Shown here in pieces: positions 1-6,323 of a DNA stretch of 17,084 nt. Within the stretch, counting starts at the first letter, position 1, and every line of letters begins with the position of its first letter. Source of the DNA: Bacteroidota bacterium (GTDB taxonomy: Bacteria > Bacteroidota > Bacteroidia > Bacteroidales > VadinHA17); assembly GCA_021816545.1 (NCBI GenBank), contig JAKAXP010000019.1, forward strand, positions 1 through 17,084. Direction: 5' to 3'. The position numbers and the translations under genes are program-made. A model generated the notes under the pieces. It was given only the letters and a program-made list of their open reading frames with translations, searched no databases and was not told the origin of the DNA.

Positions 1-220
1 TCGACTGCAGATGCCCTATTATGTGCCATGATATATCATCAGGAAGCAGTGGCTTCTTGTTTACCAGTTCCTGCACACGGTTCTCACCGAAATTGCGGAG
101 ACCGGCATTGTATGCCTCAAGAGCCTCTTCAGGTGTGCGGGTCTTGGTGACCGCCACCACGCTTACACGCTCCGGCAGCTCTTCCTTCAGCTTCCTGATG
201 TTTTCTGCTATGCTGTTCAT
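1..220 (-). CDS. yggS: PLP homeostasis protein, YggS/PLPBP family (N-terminal part, cut by window edge)
   Basis: Reading the minus strand from an ATG at 218-220 gives 73 residues open to the window edge. The family is a fold-type III PLP-binding protein without known enzyme activity that buffers free pyridoxal phosphate. Visible landmarks are VAVTKTR at residues 22-28, where K26 aligns with the PLP-binding lysine, then GLRNFGENRVQEL at about 40-52, and WHIIGHLQS at 65-73, all in the family order. Full-length members have about 220-230 residues, so roughly two thirds is missing because of the window edge, not a mutation. The start lies 17 bases after the DUF1015 stop, which suggests co-transcription. 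A GTG codon sits directly before the ATG as an alternative start. Its position behind serC and gcvT fits a role in keeping PLP available for serine and glycine enzymes (inference). Confidence 0.9.
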   Translation of the reverse strand, partial: MNSIAENIRKLKEELPERVSVVAVTKTRTPEEALEAYNAGLRNFGENRVQELVNKKPLLPDDISWHIIGHLQS

Positions 221-237
221 CACGGCACTGTATATCC

Positions 238-1488
238 TCAGTCGAGCTTGTGGATCACCAGCCCGCTCCTCAGCTTTGGCTCGAACCACGTAGTCTTGGG
301 AGGCATTATGTTGCCTGTGTCAGCAATGGTGATAAGCTGTTTCATGGAGACCGGGTAGAGTGCAAATGCCACCTTCATCTCACCGCTGTCAACCCTTTTC
401 TTAAGTTCACCCAATCCCCTGATTCCTCCGACGAAATCAATCCGTTTCGAACGCCTCAGATCCTGTATGTCAAGCAACGGTAGAAGGACCTTCTCCGTAA
501 GGACTGTCACATCCAGTGACCCGATAGGATCGTCGTCATTGTATGTCCCCTTCCTTGCAGTCAGGCTGTACCATTTTCCGTCAAGGTACATACCGAAGTT
601 ATGCAGCTTAGAGGGTCTGTGGGTCCGCGACCCCTTTTCCTTCACGTCAAACGATTCCTTCAGCTTTTCGATGAACTGTGCGGGTGTCATCCCGTTCAGG
701 TCCTTGACAACACGGTTGTAGTCAAATATCTTGAGCTGATTGTCCGGGAAAATCACAGCCATGAAGAAATTGTACTCTTCATCGCCCCGGTGGGAATGAT
801 TCTTTTCCTTCTTCTCCTTGCCTACAAGAGCTGCAGCTGCCGTACGGTGATGACCATCAGCAACATACATAAAAGGAACCTTTTCAGCAAAAAGCTTTTC
901 AATTGTATCGTTGGTTTTTGCATCCCATACAACCCAGAAGTGGTGGCCGATACCGTCTTCGGCAACGAAGTCATATTCGGGCTTGTCCTTCTTCACAATC
1001 CGCTCAACTATTTTATCAAGTTCCTTCACAGCCGGGTAGGCAAAAAACACAGGCTCAATATTGGCATTGTTCGCCCTGACGTGCACCATGCGGTCCTCTT
1101 CCTTGTCTGGGCGGGTAAGCTCATGCTTCTTTATCACCCCTGAGAGATAGTCCTGCACTGCTGCTGCACCCACTATGCCGTACTGTGTGCGGCCGCTCAT
1201 GGTCTGGGCATAGATGTAAAAGTGTCTCTCACGGTCATCGATCAGCCATCCCCTCTTCTGCCATTCGGCGAAGTTATCGACAGCCTTCTGGTAGACCTCC
1301 TCTGAATGTACATCGGTGCCCTGCGGCAAATCTATCTCAGCCTTTGTAATGTGAAGCAGCGATTTTTCCTTACCCTTTGCCATGGCGGCAGCCTCCTCGG
1401 AGTTCATTACGTCATAGGGAAGGCAGGCAATCTCCGATGCCAGATTGGCCGGGGGCCTGAGCCCCCGGAATGGTTTAACAACAGCCAT
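238..1488 (-). CDS. DUF1015 family protein of the serine operon
   Basis: A 416-residue protein matching the DUF1015 family (Pfam PF06245), whose biochemical role I do not know to be established. It begins MAVVKPFRGLRP, as family members usually do, which supports the start. Conserved-looking blocks are HELTRPDKEEDR at about 122-133, VADGHHRTAAAAL at 209-221, DFVGGIRG at about 361-368 and MPPKTTWFEPKLRSG at about 395-409. No signal peptide or membrane helix is visible, so it is probably cytosolic. It lies 18 bases after serA and 17 bases before yggS. Proteins of this family commonly follow serC-serA in Bacteroidota, which argues for a role tied to serine or phosphoserine. The DGHHR block recalls the motif of ParB/sulfiredoxin-fold proteins, a fold that includes the free-serine kinases SerK and SbnI; homology is not shown here. 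Confidence 0.88.
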   Translation of the reverse strand: MAVVKPFRGLRPPANLASEIACLPYDVMNSEEAAAMAKGKEKSLLHITKAEIDLPQGTDVHSEEVYQKAVDNFAEWQKRGWLIDDRERHFYIYAQTMSGRTQYGIVGAAAVQDYLSGVIKKHELTRPDKEEDRMVHVRANNANIEPVFFAYPAVKELDKIVERIVKKDKPEYDFVAEDGIGHHFWVVWDAKTNDTIEKLFAEKVPFMYVADGHHRTAAAALVGKEKKEKNHSHRGDEEYNFFMAVIFPDNQLKIFDYNRVVKDLNGMTPAQFIEKLKESFDVKEKGSRTHRPSKLHNFGMYLDGKWYSLTARKGTYNDDDPIGSLDVTVLTEKVLLPLLDIQDLRRSKRIDFVGGIRGLGELKKRVDSGEMKVAFALYPVSMKQLITIADTGNIMPPKTTWFEPKLRSGLVIHKLD

Positions 1489-1506
1489 ATCTGAATTTTC
1501 TCTTTT

Positions 1507-2433
1507 CTATTTTGCTTTGTTGACTCTGAATGTTTCGTTGCCGGTAGCAAAGAATGACACTATCTGACGGGCAGCAGCAACCCCGGCGTTGATGTTTGCC
1601 TCTTCTGTCTGGGCTCCCATCTTCTTTGGAGTAAAGAAAAAGCGTCCGGCAAATTTCTGGGCAAAAAGCTCTGCATTGTCAGGCGCAACATCGGACAGAT
1701 ACTTCATATCGCTCCTTTTTTCCATGACGGCAACCAGTTCTGCTTCATTTATTACCTCTTTACGTGCTGTATTTACAAGCACTGCGCCCTGCGGCATTAG
1801 TGAGAGCAGTCTCTCACCTATTGAGCCCTTTGTTTTTTCATTTGCAGGTATATGAAGTGACACATACTGGCAGCCCGAGTACAACTCTTCAAGTGTTGTC
1901 ACCCGGGTAACACCGGCTTCAGAAATTACCTTTGCGTCAACAAACGGGTCAAAGGCACAAACCTTCATCCCAAACCCTGCCGCTATGCGAGCCATGCATC
2001 TTCCCACAGCGCCGAAGGCATGCAGACCCAGGGTCTTGCCCATAAGCTCTGAACCCGACTTGCCGTCGAAGCCCCCGCGTGCACCGTAGACCATCATACC
2101 GAACGCCAGCTCGGCAACGGCGTTTGAGTTCTGGCCGGGAGTATTCATGGCAACCACATTTGCTGCAGTGCAGGCATTGAGGTCAAGATTGTCATAGCCG
2201 GCCCCGGCCCTGACAACTATCTTCAGTTTGGGTGCTGCTGCTATCACGGCAGCATCCACGATGTCAGAGCGGACTATCATTGCATCGGCGTCAGCCACCG
2301 CTGCATGAAGCTCCTGCGGAGTCTTGTATTTCTCAAGCAGGGCAAGGGTATGCCCCGCCTTATCCACCACCTCGCGTATCATGGTGACCGCAACGGGGGC
2401 GAATGGCTTGTCAGTTGCAACCAGAATCTTCAT
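1507..2433 (-). CDS. serA: D-3-phosphoglycerate dehydrogenase, short ACT-less type
   Basis: A 308-residue member of the D-isomer-specific 2-hydroxyacid dehydrogenases, oxidising 3-phosphoglycerate to 3-phosphohydroxypyruvate with NAD in the first step of serine synthesis. The N-terminal catalytic half includes VVRAGAGYDNLD (73-84). The Rossmann part has GLHAFGAVGR at 136-145 and FDP at about 161-163, and NTAR (221-224) supplies the substrate-binding arginine. There is no C-terminal ACT or ASB regulatory domain, so feedback control by serine of the E. coli kind is not expected. Two catalytic positions differ from the textbook enzyme: the active-site histidine of the usual PHxGA motif is lysine here (K270 in TPKKMGAQTEEA), and the glutamate near DVAPDN is absent. 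I recall a lysine-bearing PGDH class from Bacteroides and Entamoeba, so this is probably a lineage trait. It sits 18 bases after serC. Confidence 0.95.
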   Translation of the reverse strand: MKILVATDKPFAPVAVTMIREVVDKAGHTLALLEKYKTPQELHAAVADADAMIVRSDIVDAAVIAAAPKLKIVVRAGAGYDNLDLNACTAANVVAMNTPGQNSNAVAELAFGMMVYGARGGFDGKSGSELMGKTLGLHAFGAVGRCMARIAAGFGMKVCAFDPFVDAKVISEAGVTRVTTLEELYSGCQYVSLHIPANEKTKGSIGERLLSLMPQGAVLVNTARKEVINEAELVAVMEKRSDMKYLSDVAPDNAELFAQKFAGRFFFTPKKMGAQTEEANINAGVAAARQIVSFFATGNETFRVNKAK

Positions 2434-2451
2434 CTCTTCCTCCTGTTCTTT

Positions 2452-3522
2452 TTAGTATTTATTGGCAAATTCCTTCATGCAGTCAACAAGAGCACTCACG
2501 CTCTCAATTGGCAGGGCATTGTAGAGAGATGCGCGGAAGCCTCCCACAGAACGGTGCCCTGCTATTCCAACCATACCCTTCGACTTGGCAAAATCACCAA
2601 ACTCCTTCTCAAGTTCCTTGTAATTGTCTGACATGACAAAGCATACGTTCATGAGAGACCTGTCCTCGGGATCAGGAACCGTAACCTGGAAGAGCTTGTT
2701 GCGCTCGATTTCGTCATACAGCAGCGCAGCTTTCTCCTGGTTGATCTTCTGCATTGCAGCAACCCCACCCTTCTGCTTCAGCCACTCAAGAGTCTTCAGT
2801 GCGGCAAATACCGGAAGAACCGGCGGAGTGTTGAACATTGACTCCTTCTCAATGTGGGTCTTGTAATTCAGCATCGTCGGGATAGGACGGGTAACCTTGC
2901 CAAGGGCAGAATCCTTTATAATCACAAATGTGACACCTGCCGGCGCAAGGTTCTTCTGCGCACCGCCGTAGATGATAGAGTATTTGGATACATCAACCGG
3001 GCGGCTGAAGATATCAGATGACATATCGGCTACAAGCGGAACATTCACATCGGGATCCTTCTTCAATTCAGTACCGAAAATTGTATTGTTTGTTGTAATA
3101 TGGAAGTAATCAGCATCCGAGGGAACAACATAGTTCTTCGGTATGTAATTGAAATTCCTGTCTTTTGATGAAGCCACCTCAACCACCTCGCCAAAGAATT
3201 TGGCTTCCTTGAGTGCTTTGCCTGCCCACTCGCCTGTATTGATGTATGCAGCCTTCTTCTCGAGCATATTCATAGGTACCATTGCAAACTGAAGGCTGGC
3301 GCCGCCGCCGAGGAAAATCACCGAATACCCTGCCGGAACGTCAAGCAGCTCCTTGATATGGCTGACTGCGCTTGCCATGACAGCCTCAAATTCCTTGCTG
3401 CGGTGTGAGACCTCCATGATTGAAAGTCCGGTTCCTGCGAAATCCCTGATTGCTTCAATCACCTTCTCATTCGTGTACTGAGGCATGATTGAGGGTCCTG
3501 CGTAGAAATTGTGTTTTTTCAT
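2452..3522 (-). CDS. serC: Phosphoserine aminotransferase
   Basis: A 356-residue class V aminotransferase, of typical family length, converting 3-phosphohydroxypyruvate and glutamate to O-phosphoserine and 2-oxoglutarate. The start MKKHNFYAGPS is the standard N terminus. GGGAS at 72-76 is the phosphate-binding loop region, TTNNTIFGTE at 143-152 is a family signature, and K190 in IIYGGAQKNLAPAG is the PLP Schiff-base lysine. The C-terminal part contains GHRSVGGFRASLYNA, which carries substrate-binding arginines. The gene is followed 18 bases later by serA, so the two consecutive enzymes of the phosphorylated serine pathway are translated from neighbouring cistrons. An 87-base gap separates it from comB upstream; it is the largest gap in the run and could hold an internal promoter, although I find no good TAnnTTTG box there. 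Confidence 0.96.
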   Translation of the reverse strand: MKKHNFYAGPSIMPQYTNEKVIEAIRDFAGTGLSIMEVSHRSKEFEAVMASAVSHIKELLDVPAGYSVIFLGGGASLQFAMVPMNMLEKKAAYINTGEWAGKALKEAKFFGEVVEVASSKDRNFNYIPKNYVVPSDADYFHITTNNTIFGTELKKDPDVNVPLVADMSSDIFSRPVDVSKYSIIYGGAQKNLAPAGVTFVIIKDSALGKVTRPIPTMLNYKTHIEKESMFNTPPVLPVFAALKTLEWLKQKGGVAAMQKINQEKAALLYDEIERNKLFQVTVPDPEDRSLMNVCFVMSDNYKELEKEFGDFAKSKGMVGIAGHRSVGGFRASLYNALPIESVSALVDCMKEFANKY

Positions 3523-3609
3523 CTCTTGTAAGTTTATGTTGTTTAGTAGTTTATTCTCAAACTGTTACAACCGACAGCACGGGAATCACCCACCCTGCCG
3601 TATCATTGT

Positions 3610-4326
3610 TCAAAGGGCCACAAGCCTGTCTCCCCGCAGCACCGGTATTACATCGGTCACATCAAATGTATGACAATAAGGAATACAGTCATCCAGTCCC
3701 TTGTCTCTCAGACGTGACCTCTGGGCGGCCTTTTCAATGTATCCCAGCAGGTCATTCCTGGCAACATTCCACAGGTCAGTGGCAGCATGGACCGAGTCGC
3801 AGATTGTGGAAAACCTGCCGCTCTCCAGCAACCGTTCAGCAATAGCGCCGGCACATACGGCATCCTCTAGGCTGAATCGTTTCTTCCATCCTGCACATAC
3901 AATTACAACCTTCCTGTCCTGCCCTTCAATCCATTTGCAGAGGGCAGACAGGTTCAGCCATGAGCCAATGACCACATCATGACATACGGCCGCCTGTTTC
4001 ATGATACCGGTACCGTTTGTGGTGCTGTATGCCACACTCCTTCCCCTCACCCTTTCCGGAGAGAAGTTGAACGGTGAGTTGCCGAAATCGGCGAAGTCAA
4101 GGATATAACCGTCACGCTCAGCGGCGAGCAGGTATCCCCGGGCCTTCATCTCCCGTGCCTCTTCTACGGTTGCGACAGGGATGATCTCCCTGACGCCGTT
4201 GGCAAATGCGGTGCAGATGGAACTTGTAGCCCGGAGAACATCCACTACCACCACCACAGCCTCGCTGTCAGCATGGGCTTCAAAGGCTGCGGGTGTAAAG
4301 CATATTTCCAGGCTCTTCTGTGTCAT
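3610..4326 (-). CDS. comB: ComB-family phosphatase (2-phosphosulfolactate phosphatase-like)
   Basis: A 238-residue protein of the ComB family, Mg-dependent acid phosphatases first described for hydrolysis of 2-phospho-3-sulfolactate in coenzyme M synthesis. Family blocks are VVVDVLRATS at 26-35, AERDG at 69-73 followed by FGNSP at 81-85, STTNGT at 101-106, SLEDAVCAGAI at 152-162 and DVIPVLRGDRL at 225-235. Length is normal. No export signal is seen. A coenzyme M pathway is not expected in this lineage, so the true substrate is uncertain; possibilities are another 2-hydroxyacid phosphate, a sulfonate intermediate such as sulfolactate, or an adjacent-pathway phosphoester. It starts 24 bases after gcvT and precedes serC on the same strand, so it is probably part of the serine/glycine operon. 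The family call is firm; the reaction in this organism is inference. Confidence 0.88.
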   Translation of the reverse strand: MTQKSLEICFTPAAFEAHADSEAVVVVVDVLRATSSICTAFANGVREIIPVATVEEAREMKARGYLLAAERDGYILDFADFGNSPFNFSPERVRGRSVAYSTTNGTGIMKQAAVCHDVVIGSWLNLSALCKWIEGQDRKVVIVCAGWKKRFSLEDAVCAGAIAERLLESGRFSTICDSVHAATDLWNVARNDLLGYIEKAAQRSRLRDKGLDDCIPYCHTFDVTDVIPVLRGDRLVAL

Positions 4327-4350
4327 GTCGGAACGACTACCGTGTAATAT

Positions 4351-5460
4351 TCACTGTTTATAGAACGGCAAAGCGCAAACCTTTGCCTTCAGGTCTCTGC
4401 CCCTTACACGGATGAATATCTCGGTGTCATTCTTCCAGAATCCCTTGTTAAGGTACGCCATTCCAATTCCCTGTTTAAGTGAAGGGGCCATCGTCCCGGA
4501 AGTGACCTCCCCTATCAGGTTCCCCTGGCCGTCAACCACCTCGTAGTGCTGACGGGGAATTCCCTTATCAATCATAACAAAGGCCTTGAGGCGCCTTTCA
4601 GTACCCTCTTCCTTCTGTTTGAGGAGAAGATCCCTGTCGATAAAATCCTTGCCAGGCACGAATTTGGTTATCCAGCCTAGCCCGGCCTCAATCGGTGAAG
4701 TGGTGTCATTGATGTCATTCCCGTACAGGCAGAATCCCATTTCCAGGCGAAGTGTATCCCTTGCACCAAGCCCAACAGGTTTGATCCCGAACTCAGCTCC
4801 TGCCCTGAAGACCTCCTCCCAGAGACGGGGAGCATCCGCATTCCTTACATATATCTCACATCCGCCTGAACCTGTATAACCGGTGGTTGAAAAGATGACA
4901 TCATCAATTCCGGCAAACTTTATAACCTTGAATGTGTAATATTCCATATCCGTGATTGTCACGTCGGTCAGCTTCTGCATGGCTTTGAGTGCAAGCGGAC
5001 CCTGGACTGCCAGCTGGGCTGTCCCTTCGGAGGCATTGTTCATATCCTTTCCCGGGCCGGCTGTTATGCCGAAGGCAGCAGCATTCCTGACGCACCACTC
5101 CCAGTCCTTGTCTATGTTGGCGGCATTGACAACCAGAAGATACTTTTCTGCGCTGAACCGGTAAACAAGAAGATCATCAACAATACCGCCCTTGCCGTTC
5201 GGGAAACATGTATACTGTACCTTTCCGTCGGTAAGGGCTGATACATCATTGGAAGTGATATGCTGAAGGAAATCAAGGGCACGCGGACCGTTAACCCAGA
5301 ATTCACCCATATGCGAAACATCAAATACACCCACCCCGGAACGTACTGCCAGATGCTCTTCAGTTATGCCCGTATACTCAACAGGCATATTGTAGCCGGC
5401 AAAAGGAATGATCCTGGCTCCGAGGGCCTCATGGTACTTTAGAAAAGGAGTGTTTTTCAT
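4351..5460 (-). CDS. gcvT: Glycine cleavage system T protein (aminomethyltransferase)
   Basis: A 369-residue tetrahydrofolate-dependent aminomethyltransferase, matching the usual length of about 360-370. It takes the aminomethyl group from lipoylated H protein, releasing ammonia and giving 5,10-methylene-THF. The N terminus MKNTPFLKYHEALGAR with IIPFAGYNMPVEY at 17-29 is the family start and supports the initiation codon. VGVFDVSHMGEF (43-54) and GGIVDDLLVYR (91-101) are signatures; the acidic pair D95/D96 includes the catalytic aspartate region. The C-terminal barrel domain spans about 280-369 and includes GEVTSGTMAPSLKQGIG. It is the first gene of the minus-strand run and sits about 20 bases from a TAnnTTTG-type promoter box. 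gcvH and gcvP are not in the window. Linking the C1 output of glycine cleavage with serine synthesis is sensible because GlyA interconverts the two. Confidence 0.96.
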   Translation of the reverse strand: MKNTPFLKYHEALGARIIPFAGYNMPVEYTGITEEHLAVRSGVGVFDVSHMGEFWVNGPRALDFLQHITSNDVSALTDGKVQYTCFPNGKGGIVDDLLVYRFSAEKYLLVVNAANIDKDWEWCVRNAAAFGITAGPGKDMNNASEGTAQLAVQGPLALKAMQKLTDVTITDMEYYTFKVIKFAGIDDVIFSTTGYTGSGGCEIYVRNADAPRLWEEVFRAGAEFGIKPVGLGARDTLRLEMGFCLYGNDINDTTSPIEAGLGWITKFVPGKDFIDRDLLLKQKEEGTERRLKAFVMIDKGIPRQHYEVVDGQGNLIGEVTSGTMAPSLKQGIGMAYLNKGFWKNDTEIFIRVRGRDLKAKVCALPFYKQ

Positions 5461-5484
5461 TTTATTAAGCTTTTGGTTTTATAA

Positions 5485-5492
5485 CAAAAGTA
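5485..5492 (-). promoter_or_regulatory. Predicted Bacteroidota -7 promoter box for the gcvT operon
   Basis: On the minus strand this reads TACTTTTG, a full match to the Bacteroidota -7 consensus TAnnTTTG. A run of T residues lies about 17-22 bases upstream, where the TTTG -33 element would be expected, so that half is only approximate. Transcription would start around 5480, giving a leader near 20 bases before the gcvT ATG at 5460. Such a short leader leaves no room for a glycine riboswitch. Confidence 0.5.
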
Positions 5493-5580
5493 GGGTTTTT
5501 CGGATGATAAAAAACTGCTTAAAATCATTTTTGGACGGCTCTTTCAGACATTTCTCATACTCTGATGGTTTCATAATCCC

Positions 5581-5588
5581 TATATTTG
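5581..5588 (+). promoter_or_regulatory. Predicted Bacteroidota -7 promoter box for the Hpt-STAS pair
   Basis: TATATTTG matches the TAnnTTTG -7 consensus exactly and lies 24 bases upstream of the Hpt start codon at 5613. No clear TTTG -33 element is found at the expected 19-21 base spacing, so the call rests on the -7 box, its place in a divergent intergenic region, and its distance from the start codon. The predicted transcript leader is about 20 bases. Confidence 0.45.
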
Positions 5589-5612
5589 CAGCAGCAATAA
5601 AACGGCAGTGAG

Positions 5613-5966
5613 ATGGAATACACGATTTTCAAACCTGATTACCTGCTGAGTATCACCGGAGGCGACATGGAGGTCATGTCAGAAATAGCCGGGATATTCG
5701 GCAGCCAGGTCCCGGAATTCCTGACCGGAATGAGGAGCCTGCTTGAACAGGAAAAGCATTATGAGCTTGGCCTGCTTGCACACAAGGCCAAAGGATCCGT
5801 CACGGTGCTCGGGATGGAAGAGACCGCGAAGATGCTGAAGGAGTTTGAATTGCTGGCCAAGGCCGGCGAACAGAAGGAAAAATACATCGGATTCATCACA
5901 AGGTTCGAGGCTGACACAACCACAGTAATGGAAGAGGTGAATGATTACCTCGGCAAAAACCGCTGA
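5613..5966 (+). CDS. Hpt domain histidine phosphotransfer protein
   Basis: A small, stand-alone 117-residue helical protein of the Hpt type, which passes phosphoryl groups between receiver domains in multistep phosphorelays. The diagnostic stretch is LLAHKAKGSVTVLGM at 54-68, where H57 fits the phosphorylatable histidine of the AHxxKGS motif and G61 and the following residues form the usual supporting turn. The rest is predicted helical with no membrane segment, so it is cytosolic. No receiver or histidine kinase gene is in the window, so its partners must be encoded elsewhere. It is followed only 6 bases later by a STAS-domain gene, implying co-transcription and perhaps a joint pathway. The start has no Shine-Dalgarno site, as is normal in this phylum. 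Confidence 0.85.
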   Translation: MEYTIFKPDYLLSITGGDMEVMSEIAGIFGSQVPEFLTGMRSLLEQEKHYELGLLAHKAKGSVTVLGMEETAKMLKEFELLAKAGEQKEKYIGFITRFEADTTTVMEEVNDYLGKNR

Positions 5967-5972
5967 CACAAC

Positions 5973-6323
5973 ATGGTAGAGACCGAAAGAGAAGACGGGG
6001 TTGACATCCTCTGGTTCCGGACTGACCGGATCAATGCCCTTAACGTTGATGTCATAAGGCCCGTGATAATGAAACTGTTTGAGACACCTTACACAAAGGT
6101 TGTCATTGACATGGACGGTGTCAACTATCTTGACAGCACCGCTTTTGCAATGTTTCTCTACATGTTGCGGGTAGCGAGGTCTAACTACTGCACCTACAGG
6201 TTATGCTCGCTGACTCCGGGAGCCAGTGAGCTGTTTGAGATGCTTCAGCTGCACCAGTCGCTTGACATCTACCCTGACCGGGCTACCTGTCTCGAGAGCT
6301 TCCGCCAGAGTTCGCCATATTAG
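5973..6323 (+). CDS. STAS domain protein, anti-anti-sigma factor-like
   Basis: A 116-residue single STAS domain. The strand-loop-helix core reads KVVIDMDGVNYLDSTAF around 42-58, and S55 in the LDST motif is the position phosphorylated in SpoIIAA-type anti-anti-sigma factors. Such proteins bind an anti-sigma or GHKL kinase in the unphosphorylated form and are released by phosphorylation. No RsbW/SpoIIAB-type kinase or PP2C phosphatase is adjacent, so the partner is unknown; the SiaB-like kinase at 12.6-13.2 kb is the only GHKL-like kinase in the window and there is no direct evidence that they interact. The gene trails the Hpt gene by 6 bases. Its TAG stop interleaves with the TAA stop of the convergent clpB gene, the two reading frames sharing bases 6320-6323. 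Confidence 0.85.
   Translation: MVETEREDGVDILWFRTDRINALNVDVIRPVIMKLFETPYTKVVIDMDGVNYLDSTAFAMFLYMLRVARSNYCTYRLCSLTPGASELFEMLQLHQSLDIYPDRATCLESFRQSSPY

Noticed and set aside
601..1143. Open frame of 180 codons on the plus strand opposite the DUF1015 gene
   Set aside because: Antisense to a conserved gene with clear family motifs; its translation has no recognisable domain or plausible start context.
3523..3609. Internal promoter between comB and serC
   Set aside because: TTTG followed 21 bases later by TAaaCTTa has two mismatches in the -7 box and would leave almost no leader, so it was not listed.
5461..5612. Glycine riboswitch in front of gcvT
   Set aside because: The region shared by two divergent genes is only 152 bases, the predicted leader is about 20 bases, and I see no tandem aptamer-like pairing.
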